The notes beneath the pieces were generated by a model. That model was not told where the DNA came from. It was given only the letters and a program-made list of their open reading frames with translations, and made no database searches. From DATMXT01 sp035560415 (GTDB lineage Bacteria; Bacillota; Clostridia; Oscillospirales; Feifaniaceae), in contig DATMZG010000076.1 of NCBI GenBank assembly GCA_035560415.1, positions 1 through 28,746 on the forward strand: a stretch of 28,746 nucleotides of DNA, given 5' to 3'. Position numbers and translations under genes: made by a program. Shown piece after piece: positions 7,516-16,031 of this stretch; position 1 is the stretch's first letter; each line of letters starts with the position of its first letter.

Positions 7516-8358
7516 TTATTCTGAAACCGCCGTGGAAGCTCCTCCCTCACGGTGTTTGGCATCATCCCACAGCCTGTCCATTTCAGTTAAGCTGAGCGCT
7601 GTCAGGGCATGTCCGCCCGACATGGCGGCCTGCTCCATTTGCTCAAAGCGGTCTGTGAATTTTTCCGAAGCTTCGGTCAGAAGCTCTTCGGCGTCGCCTT
7701 TCAGCTTGCGCACGACATTGACCGCTGAGAACAGCATGTCCCCAAGTTCGGCTTTTATGTCAGGCGCACTGCCCGCCGCGACCGCTTCGCGCAGCTCGGC
7801 GATCTCCTCCTCGAGTTTTTGGAGAGCGCCCTCGGTGTCCGGCCAGTCAAACCCGACTTTCGCGGCTTTTTTCTGGAGCTTCTGGGCCCGCATCAGGGCC
7901 GGAAAGACGGCCGGCACGCTGCGCAGGGACTGGGTTTGGGTCGTGTACCCCTTGGTGTTCATTTTGATGGCGTCCCAATTGGTCAGCACCTGCTCCGAGG
8001 TGTCGGCCTTGACTTCGCCAAAGACGTGCGGATGGCGCAAAATGAGTTTGCGGCAAAGCCCGGTGATGACTTCCTCATAGCCAAACCGTCCGGCCTCAAG
8101 TTCCATCTCGGTGTGGAGTCCCACTTGCAGCAGCACGTCCCCCAGCTCCTCGCAGAGCAGCTCCGGGTTGTCCGTGTCAATGGCCTCGCAGACCTCATAA
8201 GTCTCCTCAATAAAGTTCTTGCGAATGGAGGCGTGGGTCTGTTCTCTGTCCCACGGACACCCGCCGGGAGACCTCAGCACGCGGACAAGTTCAACGAAAT
8301 CGTTAAAATTATATTTGCCGCCGTAGTTTGCAGCTAAACGGGCTTTCGTGTCATTCAT
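7516..8358 (-). CDS. mazG: Nucleoside triphosphate pyrophosphohydrolase MazG
   Basis: House-cleaning enzyme that hydrolyses (d)NTPs to monophosphates plus pyrophosphate. The 280-residue protein has two MazG domains. The N-terminal one has the full metal-binding set (EETYEVCEAI...EELGDVLLQV, about residues 45-75) after the signature LRSPGGCPWDREQTH. The second (about 180-240, EEEIAELREAV...AELGDMLFSAVNVVRKL) is also well formed. The start is ATG 8358 with GGATGG six bases upstream. A TTG at 8385 lies inside the preceding gene. Only one base separates it from the stop of the spoVB-like gene. Unlike Bacillus YabN, it has no N-terminal tetrapyrrole-methylase-like domain. Confidence 0.95.
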   Translation of the reverse strand: MNDTKARLAANYGGKYNFNDFVELVRVLRSPGGCPWDREQTHASIRKNFIEETYEVCEAIDTDNPELLCEELGDVLLQVGLHTEMELEAGRFGYEEVITGLCRKLILRHPHVFGEVKADTSEQVLTNWDAIKMNTKGYTTQTQSLRSVPAVFPALMRAQKLQKKAAKVGFDWPDTEGALQKLEEEIAELREAVAAGSAPDIKAELGDMLFSAVNVVRKLKGDAEELLTEASEKFTDRFEQMEQAAMSGGHALTALSLTEMDRLWDDAKHREGGASTAVSE

Positions 8359-8359
8359 T

Positions 8360-9982
8360 TTATACCATCCAATTCCTTTTTTCAAGTATCTGCGCGATTT
8401 TTTCGCCTTTCGGAAGCAAAATTACGTCTTCCCGGCGCATGGCTTTCGTAAACAGTATAATTCCGAGGTACATCATACCCGCAAAAGCGATACAGAATAC
8501 GGTGGCAAGCCTGCTCCCGGCGCCGACCGGGGCAAAGTCGTAGAGCAGCCGCGCCCCCGCGCAGGCCACAAGCGAGGCGCCAAGGGCTTTTGCCGCAAAG
8601 CCCATGATGTGGGGCAGGTGGCCGAGCGTTTTGCGGATATAGAGCAGGTTTAAAAACATGATGATGAAGTAGCAGAGGTTTGTGCCCACCGGCGCGCCGT
8701 AAATGTTGACGTCCGGCCGGCCGACCAGGACGAAGTTGGTGACGACCTTGACGCAGCCGCCCACTAAAATCGTAAAGACCGGAACCTGCTCTCGGCCGAT
8801 GGCCTGCAATATGGCGTTGGTGATGGAGACGAGGCAGACGAACATGACGGCGATGCCGAGCATCGATAAGAGCGGGGCCACCATGACGGCGTCTTCCGGC
8901 CTTGCGGGATAAAGAAGGTCCAAAATTGGCTTTGACATGAACGAAAGCCCAAGCCCTGCGGGCAGCGCCATCAGAATGGCAAGCCGCAGGGCTGAGCCCA
9001 AGATGCCGGATGAGGCCGTCTTGTCGCCCACGGAAAACCGCTGGGCGATGGCGGGGATGACTGCGATGCCGATGGGGATGATGAGGGCGGTCGGCAGATT
9101 GAAGAGGGTGCGGGCCATGCCGGAGTAGGCGCCGAACATGATTTCGGCGTCGGTCTGAGAAAATCCTGCGGCGAGCAGCCGGTCGAGCACGACCGAGGTG
9201 TCGACGAGGTTGGTGACCGACATGACCGAGGAGCCGATGGCAATCGGCACCGTGATGGCGACAAGCCGGCGGAAAATGTGATTCCGGGACTCCAGCGCGT
9301 CGCTTACGAGTGTGCCGCCCGGCAGGGCGGGGGCGGCCATGCGCCGCCGCACCACGAGGTAGAGGGAGCCCAGCACCGTGCCAAGCGTCACGCCCGAGAT
9401 GGCGCCGGCCGCAAGGAGCGGCAGCAGCTCTTTTTCGGGCAGCCCGAGCGAGAGAATGTATTTGGCAACGGCAATGCCGCCGCCCAGTTTCGCCAGGGCG
9501 ACGATGATTTGGGAGACGGCCGTCGGCACCATGTTCTGATAGCCCTGGAAGTACCCGCGGTAGGAGGACATGACAATCTCGAACATGATGGCGGGGGCGA
9601 TGATTTTAATTGCCGTGGCCGCGTTCTCATTGTTCATGAGGGCGGCCAAGGTGTCGGCGCCAAACCAGAGCACGGCCGACCCCGCAATGCCCAGCACAAA
9701 GAAGGTGGAGAAGGCGACGCTTAAAATCCGGCGGGAGTTCTCAAACCGGCCGACTGCGTTGCTCTCCGACACCATGCGCGAAATGGCGACCGGCAGCCCC
9801 GAAGTCGTCAGGATGTACATCCAGGTATAGATGTCATACGCCACCGTGAAGTAGGCGTTGGCCTGCGCGCCGATGATGTTGTAAAGCGGTATTTTGAAGA
9901 CCGCGCCGATGACCTTGACCAGAAAACCGGCCACGATGAGGATCAGGGCGCCCTCCATAAAGCTTTGCCGTTTGGTGCTCAA
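8360..9982 (-). CDS. SpoVB/YabM-type polysaccharide export (flippase-like) membrane protein
   Basis: A 540-residue MVF/MATE-like integral membrane protein with about 14 hydrophobic segments. It opens with SFMEGALILIVAGFLVKVIGAVFKIPLYNIIG, typical of the SpoVB/YabM/MurJ-related group that moves lipid-linked saccharides across the membrane. Its place before mazG and hup matches yabM of Bacillus more than spoVB, so I leave the symbol open. The start is TTG 9982, with GGAGG exactly seven bases upstream (9990-9994) and no better alternative. Roles in spore cortex or cell-wall precursor transport are inference from the family. Confidence 0.88.
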   Translation of the reverse strand: MSTKRQSFMEGALILIVAGFLVKVIGAVFKIPLYNIIGAQANAYFTVAYDIYTWMYILTTSGLPVAISRMVSESNAVGRFENSRRILSVAFSTFFVLGIAGSAVLWFGADTLAALMNNENAATAIKIIAPAIMFEIVMSSYRGYFQGYQNMVPTAVSQIIVALAKLGGGIAVAKYILSLGLPEKELLPLLAAGAISGVTLGTVLGSLYLVVRRRMAAPALPGGTLVSDALESRNHIFRRLVAITVPIAIGSSVMSVTNLVDTSVVLDRLLAAGFSQTDAEIMFGAYSGMARTLFNLPTALIIPIGIAVIPAIAQRFSVGDKTASSGILGSALRLAILMALPAGLGLSFMSKPILDLLYPARPEDAVMVAPLLSMLGIAVMFVCLVSITNAILQAIGREQVPVFTILVGGCVKVVTNFVLVGRPDVNIYGAPVGTNLCYFIIMFLNLLYIRKTLGHLPHIMGFAAKALGASLVACAGARLLYDFAPVGAGSRLATVFCIAFAGMMYLGIILFTKAMRREDVILLPKGEKIAQILEKRNWMV

Positions 9983-10095
9983 AAGAAGACCTCCGTTTTT
10001 TCAAAGCGGCGGCGGCTTAACGCAAACGCCCGCTTTGCCTGCATTTTCACGGCGCTGCGCTGATATGCCCGCCGCTTTTGCGGGCGGCGCCGCCC
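9983..10095. other. GC-palindrome-rich intergenic region after glnN
   Basis: This 113-base gap between glnN and the spoVB-like gene contains several short inverted repeats, including GGGCGGC/GCCGCCC next to the glnN stop and CAAAGCGG/CCGCTTTG further on. None is followed by a clear T run, so I do not call an intrinsic terminator. A promoter for the downstream operon is expected here but no good -35/-10 pair stood out. Confidence 0.4.
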
Positions 10096-12189
10096 TCAGT
10101 TGTAGAAGAGCAGGTCGTCGTATGTGGGCATCGGCCAGACGCCGCGGGGCGCCAGCACTTCAAGCGCGTCGCAGGCGTACCCGAGCTGATACATGAGGGG
10201 GAGTACGCTGTCGCGCAGATAAGTGGCCTCCTCCTCTTTGACGGCGTAGCCGTGGGCCCCGGCAAGTGCCTGCGACAGGGCGCCCGCCGCCGTGACGACG
10301 TCGGCGATTTTCTTGCCGATATTGACAAGCATGGCGCTTTGCGGCGTCTCAATGCCGGCCTGCTTTAAAAGGGCGATGTCTTTTGCGAGGGAGCCGGCGT
10401 ATTCGGTCATGGCCGGCACAATCTGGCGCATGGCCATGTCGGCCATGACTCTGGCCTCCAGCGACACGTGCTCGGCGTACTGCTCGTAGAGAATCTCGCG
10501 CCTGGCGTCGAGCTCCGGGTGGGTGAAGACGCCGTACCGCTCATAGAGGTCGTAGGTCTGCCGCTTTTTGAGGGCGGGAATGGCGTCGAGCGTGTTTTTG
10601 ATGATGGGCAGCCCCCGCTCCTCGGCGAGCCGGGTCCACTCGCCGGAGTAGCCGTTGCCCGAGAAGAGGATTTTGTCGTGCCCGAAGAGAATGTCCCGGA
10701 AGATGTCCCGCACTTCGGCCTCGAAGTCGACGGCCATCTCAAGCCGGGAGGCGATGTCGTCCAGCGACTCGGCGACGATGGTGTTGAGCACGGTGCAGGA
10801 CTCCGAAAGCGACTGCGAGGAGCCCACCATGCGGAATTCAAACTTGTTGCCGGTGAAGGCGAAAGGCGAGGTGCGGTTGCGGTCGGTGTTGTCGCGGTAC
10901 ACTTCGGGCAGGGCGGGGACGCCGAACTTCAGCGTGCGCACCCGCTCCGGCTGCTCGAGGTTGGAGCGCACCTTGTCAATCATGGCCATGAGCTCATCGC
11001 CCAAAAAGACTGAAATGACGGCGGGCGGCGCCTCAAAGCCGCCCAGGCGCCGGTCGTTGGAGGCCGAGGCGCAGGCCAGGCGCAGCAGCAAGGCGTGCTT
11101 GTCGACAGCCCGGATGACGGCCGACAGGAAAATGAGAAACTGGGCGTTGTCGTAGGGCGTCTTGCCGGGCTCGAGCAGGTTGTGGCCGGTGTCGGTGCCA
11201 AGGGACCAGTTGTTGTGCTTGCCCGAGCCGTTGATGCCGGTGAAGGGCTTTTCGGCTAAGAGACAGGACAGCCCCTGCCGCTCGGCCACCCGTTTCATCA
11301 TGTCCATGACAATCTGGTTTTGGTCGCAGGCGATGTTGGCCGACCGGTAAAGGGGCGCCATCTCGTGCTGGCAGGGCGCCGCCTCGTTGTGTTTGGTCTT
11401 GGTGATGATGCCGACTTTCCAGAGCTCAAGGTCGAGCTCGTTCATGAAGGCGGCCACCCGCTCGGTGATGGAGCCGTAATAGTGCCGCTCGTCCTCCTGA
11501 CCCTTGATGGGGTGCGCCCCCATCAGCGTCTTGCCGGTCAGTTTGAGGTCGGTGCGGGCGTCGGCCATCTCCTTGTCGACAAGGAAGTACTCCTGCTCGG
11601 CACCGACGTTGGGGATGACCCGCTTGGACTCGGTGTCGCCGAACAGCCGCAGAATGCGCAGCGCGTGGGTGTTGAGGGCCTCCATGGAGCGCAGCAGCGG
11701 GGTTTTCAGGTCGAGCGCCTCGCCGTGGTAGGAGCAGTAGGCCGTCGGAATGTACAGCGTGACGCCGCCGCCCTCCTGCTTGACAAAGGCGGGGGAAGTG
11801 CAGTCCCAGGCCGTGTAGCCGCGGGCTTCGAAAGTGGCCCGCAGTCCGCCGGAGGGGAAGCTCGAGGCGTCCGGCTCGCCGCGGATCAGGCTCTTGCCGG
11901 ACAGGTGCATGATGATGCCGTCGACGCCGTCGGACTCAAGGAAGGAGTCGTGCTTTTCGGCCGTGGCGCCGGTCAGGGGCTGGAACCAATGGGTGTAATG
12001 GGTCGCGCCGTGGGCCACCGCCCACTCCTTCATGGCCTCGGCGATGTCGTCGGCGGCCGCCGGGTCGAGCGGAACCCCCTCGTCAATGGTCTGCCGCCAG
12101 GCCTTGTAGGCTGCGGGCGGCACGCGTTTGCGCATCTCTTCGTCATTGAACAAATTTTTCCCATAGTTCTCAAGTGCAGGGTTTGTCAC
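10096..12189 (-). CDS. glnN: Type III glutamine synthetase
   Basis: ATP-dependent synthesis of glutamine from glutamate and ammonia in the cytoplasm. The roughly 700-residue length and motifs identify the large type III (GlnN) family. These include KHNEAAPCQHEMAPLYRSANIA, GINGSGKHNNWSLGTDTG, ASNDRRLGGFEAPPAVISVFLG and RTSPFAFTGNKFEFRMVGSSQS. The likely start is GTG 12189, ten bases after GAGAGGGG, giving 697 residues. A longer frame reaches 12282 but runs into the preceding gene's terminator hairpin, so it is rejected. A good promoter precedes it. It stands alone, which fits a separately controlled nitrogen-assimilation gene. Confidence 0.96.
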   Translation of the reverse strand: MTNPALENYGKNLFNDEEMRKRVPPAAYKAWRQTIDEGVPLDPAAADDIAEAMKEWAVAHGATHYTHWFQPLTGATAEKHDSFLESDGVDGIIMHLSGKSLIRGEPDASSFPSGGLRATFEARGYTAWDCTSPAFVKQEGGGVTLYIPTAYCSYHGEALDLKTPLLRSMEALNTHALRILRLFGDTESKRVIPNVGAEQEYFLVDKEMADARTDLKLTGKTLMGAHPIKGQEDERHYYGSITERVAAFMNELDLELWKVGIITKTKHNEAAPCQHEMAPLYRSANIACDQNQIVMDMMKRVAERQGLSCLLAEKPFTGINGSGKHNNWSLGTDTGHNLLEPGKTPYDNAQFLIFLSAVIRAVDKHALLLRLACASASNDRRLGGFEAPPAVISVFLGDELMAMIDKVRSNLEQPERVRTLKFGVPALPEVYRDNTDRNRTSPFAFTGNKFEFRMVGSSQSLSESCTVLNTIVAESLDDIASRLEMAVDFEAEVRDIFRDILFGHDKILFSGNGYSGEWTRLAEERGLPIIKNTLDAIPALKKRQTYDLYERYGVFTHPELDARREILYEQYAEHVSLEARVMADMAMRQIVPAMTEYAGSLAKDIALLKQAGIETPQSAMLVNIGKKIADVVTAAGALSQALAGAHGYAVKEEEATYLRDSVLPLMYQLGYACDALEVLAPRGVWPMPTYDDLLFYN

Positions 12190-12220
12190 AAGAATCACGC
12201 CCCTCTCACAATAATATGTT

Positions 12221-12249
12221 ATTTTACAATGATTTATGGTCGAATGCAA
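12221..12249 (-). promoter_or_regulatory. Promoter of glnN
   Basis: On the minus strand, TTGCAT (12244-12249) and TAAAAT (12221-12226) are separated by 17 bases, close to the housekeeping consensus. It lies about 30 bases upstream of the predicted GTG start and just past the terminator of the zinc-ribbon gene. Confidence 0.65.
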
Positions 12250-12263
12250 TTCGCAGACTAACC

Positions 12264-12298
12264 AAAATAAACCCCCGGCCATGCCGGGGATTTATTTT
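12264..12298 (-). terminator. Intrinsic terminator of the zinc-ribbon gene
   Basis: G+C stem CCCCGGC/GCCGGGG (12273-12279 and 12283-12289) with a 3-base loop, extended by complementary AAAATAAA (12264-12271) and TTTATTTT (12291-12298). The minus-strand transcript ends in TTTATTTT after the stem. The symmetry means it could work in both directions. Confidence 0.85.
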
Positions 12299-12307
12299 GT
12301 ACACTAT

Positions 12308-12730
12308 TCAGCAGTCGTCACAGTCGCCGCAGTCGCAGTCCCCGTCGTCCTTGCACCCGCAGCCGCAGCCGGGTTTGGCAATTCTTGTGCCGCAGCGGGG
12401 GCAGAAGTCGAAGTTCTCCTCAATGGGCTTGCCGCAGCCGGGGCAGACCGGGTCCGACTTCTCGGCGCGGCGCGCCTTGAGGTCGTCGATCTCCGAGACC
12501 TTGGAGTCGATGATGGCGATGAGCGCCTCGGGGGTCATGCCCTGCATGTTGTGCTTTTTGGCCTCATAGACGGCGTGTCCGAGCTCCTTGAAAAGGTCTG
12601 AGAGCTCGTTTTCCTTGGAAGCGATTTCAAGTCCGAGTTTAGAGCGTTCGAGCAGCTCGGAGGCTTTCTGGGCTGCGGCTTCGCTGGCTTTCTTCACGCT
12701 TTCGAGTACGTCCTCAGGTTTAATTGCCAT
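12308..12730 (-). CDS. Zinc-ribbon protein with helical N-terminus and Cys/Asp-rich tail
   Basis: A 140-residue protein of unknown function. Residues 1-92 look helical and charged, probably coiled coil (SVKKASEAAAQKASELLERSK). Two CxxC pairs then form a zinc ribbon (CPGCGKPIEENFDFCPRCG, Cys 96, 99, 110 and 113). The last 20 residues hold seven more Cys alternating with Gly and Asp, which looks like an extra metal-binding tail. AAAGGCGG precedes the ATG. It is followed by its own terminator and flanked by unrelated genes. Similar helix-plus-zinc-ribbon proteins are common in Clostridia without a defined role. Confidence 0.8.
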   Translation of the reverse strand: MAIKPEDVLESVKKASEAAAQKASELLERSKLGLEIASKENELSDLFKELGHAVYEAKKHNMQGMTPEALIAIIDSKVSEIDDLKARRAEKSDPVCPGCGKPIEENFDFCPRCGTRIAKPGCGCGCKDDGDCDCGDCDDC

Positions 12731-12809
12731 ATCTTCAACCGCCTTTCACTTATGGGTTTGATGGTACTATACCCTTCGCGGCAAATCAATATACTTTTTG
12801 TGAATTTCC

Positions 12810-13901
12810 TTACACGCTGTAGTAAGCGGTCTCGCAGGGGTTGCCGGGGGCGACCTCCATCGTGCGGGCCGTCAGGTCCATGACGATGGAAAACACGGTT
12901 TCGGAGGAGTGGCCGGGCTGGCGGTGGGCGCCGAAGTGCCGGCAGATGCCGTCCGGGAAATCGGTGTGGTCTCTCAGCATCTCCTTGACGTTCTCCATCG
13001 TCACCTCGGTGCCTGCCTCCCGCACCATTTGCTTCATGCGGCCGTGGCGCAGGAAGGAGTCAGGGAAGTTGCGGTGGCCGACGTCGGTAAAGCCTGTCAT
13101 CCTGGGGCTGACAAAGTGGTTGGCGTGGACAAGGTAGCCCTCGTCCGCGTACATGACGTCGTTGCTCTGGGGCCCCGTCTCAATGGAGACCGCCTCGCCG
13201 TTGGCGGAGGCGATGAGGAAGTGGGCGTTTGCCCCTAAGGGCACTTTAATGGCGGCGCCGACCGCGACCGACAGCAAGGGCGCGTTTAAAATTCCGCGTA
13301 AGGCGATGTGCAGCGGAATGGAGGGCTCGACCACCCGCTGGTTGGAGGCGAGGGCGTTGAGCAGCACGCCGACGCCGGCCGAGTTGAAGCCGATTTTTCC
13401 GATGATGCCGGCCTCGGTCACCATGACGATGTCGGGCTTGGGCCGCTTTTGCTGGATGCGCAGCAAAATGCAGTTTTCCCGCACGACGACGCGCCAGTCC
13501 CAGTTTTGGGCCAGCAGCGTGTGGCCGTCCTTTGCGCGCGCCGGCGTGACTGCCAGGGCCGTGCAGCCGTCGGTCGTGCGCTCGTCAATCATGCCGCCCT
13601 GGAACACGACCTCGCTGCGCAGGTTGAGGGCCATGATGTCCTCGAGGGGCAGCCCCGCCCCGTCGGCCACGCCCTGCAGCTCCTCCATGAGGTCGGCGTC
13701 GTACTCCTTGATTTTGGGGATAAAGGTCATCGCGTAGCGCACCGCCTTGTCCCACGGCACAGCCGAGTAGTCCATGAACATGGACTTGTACATGACGACG
13801 TTGCGCCTCACAAGCTCGGCCGCCTCCTTGCCGTGGGTAAACCCGATCTCATAGGGGGTACCGCTCGCGTTCACTTCCGGGAACTTTCCGCCTGTCACCA
13901 T
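12810..13901 (-). CDS. C45-family Ntn hydrolase (acyl-CoA:6-APA acyltransferase-like)
   Basis: A 363-residue protein related to peptidase family C45, whose known member is the penicillin-biosynthesis isopenicillin N acyltransferase. The family self-cleaves before a Cys that becomes the N-terminal nucleophile. Here the site is DGCTALA, predicting cleavage between Gly112 and Cys113. Other family features are the N-terminal GTPYEIGFTHG and AQNWDW after the Cys. The start is ATG 13901 with AGGAGGG upstream; a longer frame to 14066 lies inside hemZ. Bacterial members probably hydrolyse or transfer acyl groups on amides, and a beta-lactam substrate is not implied. It appears to be a single-gene unit. 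Confidence 0.85.
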   Translation of the reverse strand: MVTGGKFPEVNASGTPYEIGFTHGKEAAELVRRNVVMYKSMFMDYSAVPWDKAVRYAMTFIPKIKEYDADLMEELQGVADGAGLPLEDIMALNLRSEVVFQGGMIDERTTDGCTALAVTPARAKDGHTLLAQNWDWRVVVRENCILLRIQQKRPKPDIVMVTEAGIIGKIGFNSAGVGVLLNALASNQRVVEPSIPLHIALRGILNAPLLSVAVGAAIKVPLGANAHFLIASANGEAVSIETGPQSNDVMYADEGYLVHANHFVSPRMTGFTDVGHRNFPDSFLRHGRMKQMVREAGTEVTMENVKEMLRDHTDFPDGICRHFGAHRQPGHSSETVFSIVMDLTARTMEVAPGNPCETAYYSV

Positions 13902-13956
13902 ATGTATCCCTCCTGAAAATAAATAATTATCTGTCCGTGCGGCTCCCCGCAAAAGT

Positions 13957-15375
13957 TCAGATTGCCCTGTCGTCCAGCAGCTCCAATAGCCGCCTGCGGT
14001 GAAGTTCCCGCTTTTCGGCCCCCCGCAGATATTCGCGGACGTGCTTGTCGTTGAAAAGCCGCTCAATGCGCCTGCCCGGAAGGTCCGTCACTTTGGAGAC
14101 GCCGCCGCAGCCAAAGGCCACGATGGACTGATATTCCCCCATGATGTAGATGTTGTAGAGCCCTTCGGTGCGGGGCAGCGCGTAGCCGACATTTTCGAGG
14201 TTGCCCAGCGTGTTGCGCTGCCGGTAGAGGTAGTAGGGCCGAAGGTGCGCCGCCGCCGTCTTTTCGGACGCCGTTTGGAGCATGCGGAAAATGTCGCCGC
14301 TGTGCTGGCGGCTTCTCGCCATGTCGGCGTACTGCATGCGGGCCGCCCGCTTGAGGGAGAGGGAGTGGACGGTCAGGTTGGCCGGCCGGAGGGCGATGAC
14401 GTCTGAGAGGCTCTTTTCGAAAATTTCGGGGGTCTCGCCCGGCAGCCCCGCAATGAGGTCGACATTGACGACGGGAAAATCCTTCGCCAGCTCATAGGCC
14501 TTAAAAAAATCCTCCGCCGAGTGGGCGCGGCCGATGGCCGCAAGCGTCGCGTCGCAGGTCGTCTGGGGGTTGACGCTGATTCGGTCTGCGCCCCCCGCCC
14601 GGATGGCCGCGAGCTTTTCGGGGGTGATGGTGTCGGGCCGGCCGGCCTCGACCGTGTATTCAAGCAGATTTGCCACGTCCACATGGCGGGCGACCGCCGC
14701 CATAACCCGCGTCAGCTGCTCCGCCGACAAGGTCGTCGGGGTGCCGCCGCCGAAGTAGACCGACTGCACCGGCGCCGTGAGGCGGGAGAGGGTCTCGTCG
14801 ATCTCCTCAATTAAAGCGTCGACATAGGCCGGAATGAACCGGCCCTCTTTTTCGACCGAATGCGACACAAAGGAGCAGTAGGCGCACCTTGTGGGACAAA
14901 ACGGAATGCCGATATAGACACTGACGGCCCGCCTGTCGAGCTTTTGCAGGGCAACATCTTCGGCTGCGGCGACCGCGGCGCAAAGCCTCGTCTTGTCAGA
15001 GCTCGTGTAGCAGGTGCGCCACAGCTCGGCCGCGGCTTCATCGGCCGTCATGCCGGCCGCCAGCATGGCCGCCACCCGCTTTGCCGGCCGGATGCCGGTC
15101 AGGGTGCCCCAGGGCGGCGTGATGCCGGTCAGCCGGGCGCCCGCCCGGTAGTAGGCGCGGGCCAAAGCCCTTTTGGCGTCCTCCCCGGCCGACTCCTCCT
15201 CGCGCTCAGTGACGCCGCCCGCCGTGACGGCGGCATAGGTCATGCCGCCCGCAACGCGCGTGAAGGAGGACAGTCCGTCTTCAACTTCATCGGAAAATCC
15301 CGCGGCCGGGAAAAAGAGCAGCGACAGCGTCTCAATGAGATACCGTTCGTCATGCCCTTCAAAAGTCAGCTTCAT
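13957..15375 (-). CDS. hemZ: HemZ, oxygen-independent coproporphyrinogen III oxidase-like radical SAM enzyme
   Basis: Radical S-adenosylmethionine enzyme of the HemN/HemZ group, predicted to decarboxylate coproporphyrinogen III or a related tetrapyrrole. Its 472 residues include a leading domain of about 150 residues typical of HemZ. The Fe-S motif CPTRCAYCSF follows (Cys 160, 164 and 167), then VYFGGGTPTTL (SAM site) and a C-terminal HemN-like part (YLYRQRN, GYALPRTEGLYNIYIM). The start is ATG 15375, overlapping the MBL-hydrolase stop as ATGA. It is the last gene of the recJ-relA-dtd-MBL-hemZ series. No other haem genes are in the window, so the physiological product is inference. Confidence 0.92.
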   Translation of the reverse strand: MKLTFEGHDERYLIETLSLLFFPAAGFSDEVEDGLSSFTRVAGGMTYAAVTAGGVTEREEESAGEDAKRALARAYYRAGARLTGITPPWGTLTGIRPAKRVAAMLAAGMTADEAAAELWRTCYTSSDKTRLCAAVAAAEDVALQKLDRRAVSVYIGIPFCPTRCAYCSFVSHSVEKEGRFIPAYVDALIEEIDETLSRLTAPVQSVYFGGGTPTTLSAEQLTRVMAAVARHVDVANLLEYTVEAGRPDTITPEKLAAIRAGGADRISVNPQTTCDATLAAIGRAHSAEDFFKAYELAKDFPVVNVDLIAGLPGETPEIFEKSLSDVIALRPANLTVHSLSLKRAARMQYADMARSRQHSGDIFRMLQTASEKTAAAHLRPYYLYRQRNTLGNLENVGYALPRTEGLYNIYIMGEYQSIVAFGCGGVSKVTDLPGRRIERLFNDKHVREYLRGAEKRELHRRRLLELLDDRAI

Positions 15376-15995
15376 AGCGGCTTGAAGAAGGGGTTGTTGG
15401 CCTTTTCGTAGGAGAGGGTGGAGAATTCCTCATGTCCCGGCAGCACCTCATAATCGCCCTCGAGGGCGCCCAGCGTGACCGCGATGGAGCGGCGCAGCTC
15501 GTCGTGGGAGCCGCCGTCAAAGTCGGTGCGGCCGACGTCGTCGTGGAACAGCGTGTCGCCCGTGAAAAGATAGGGCGGACATAAGAGACAGATGCCGCCC
15601 TTGGAGTGGCCGGGCGTGTGGATGACTTCGAGGGTCAGACTGCCGACCGTGAGCTTTTCGCCGCCTTTGAGCAGAATGTCGGGCTCGGGCCTCACAAACG
15701 AGCTCCCCATCATGAGGGCAAACTGCGACTTTGAGGCCAGCATTTTGGCGTCGGCCTCGTGAATGACAATTTGGCCGCCAAACTCCTGCTTGACCTTGCC
15801 CATCAGCGCCGTGTGGTCGCCGTGGCCGTGGGTCGCGATGATATATTTGACCTTGCAGGGCATTTCGGCAAGGTATTCAAACAGCTTGTGGTTGTGAAAG
15901 CCGGGGTCGATGACCGCGGCCTCGCCCGCCGCCTCGTCCATGAGGATGTAGGTGTTGACCAGCATCGGCGAACTCTCGATGTGGTGCAGCTTCAT
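15372..15995 (-). CDS. MBL-fold metallo-hydrolase (glyoxalase II-like)
   Basis: A 207-residue metallo-beta-lactamase-fold hydrolase. The binuclear metal motif THGHGDH is at residues 55-61 (His56, His58, Asp60, His61), followed by HTPGHSKGG, TGDTLF and a late LPGHEE histidine. The length matches the short glyoxalase II-like hydrolases that sit after dtd in many Firmicutes. The substrate is unknown; thioesters and oxidised thiols are precedents. AGGAGGTG precedes the ATG at 15995. It overlaps hemZ by four bases and follows dtd by 36 bases. Confidence 0.9.
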   Translation of the reverse strand: MKLHHIESSPMLVNTYILMDEAAGEAAVIDPGFHNHKLFEYLAEMPCKVKYIIATHGHGDHTALMGKVKQEFGGQIVIHEADAKMLASKSQFALMMGSSFVRPEPDILLKGGEKLTVGSLTLEVIHTPGHSKGGICLLCPPYLFTGDTLFHDDVGRTDFDGGSHDELRRSIAVTLGALEGDYEVLPGHEEFSTLSYEKANNPFFKPL

Positions 15996-16031
15996 GGGAC
16001 ACCTCCTGTAAAATTCCTTTGCCTATAAACG

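Noticed and set aside
10020..10095. Possible intrinsic terminator after glnN
   Set aside because: Several GC inverted repeats are present but none is followed by a T run.
11320..12261. Long open frame (313 codons) on the plus strand opposite glnN
   Set aside because: It is a mirror frame of a clearly conserved type III glutamine synthetase in high-GC DNA. It lacks a ribosome binding site and recognisable motifs.
12190..12282. N-terminal extension of glnN to 12282
   Set aside because: The extension overlaps the promoter and the preceding gene's terminator hairpin and lacks a ribosome binding site.
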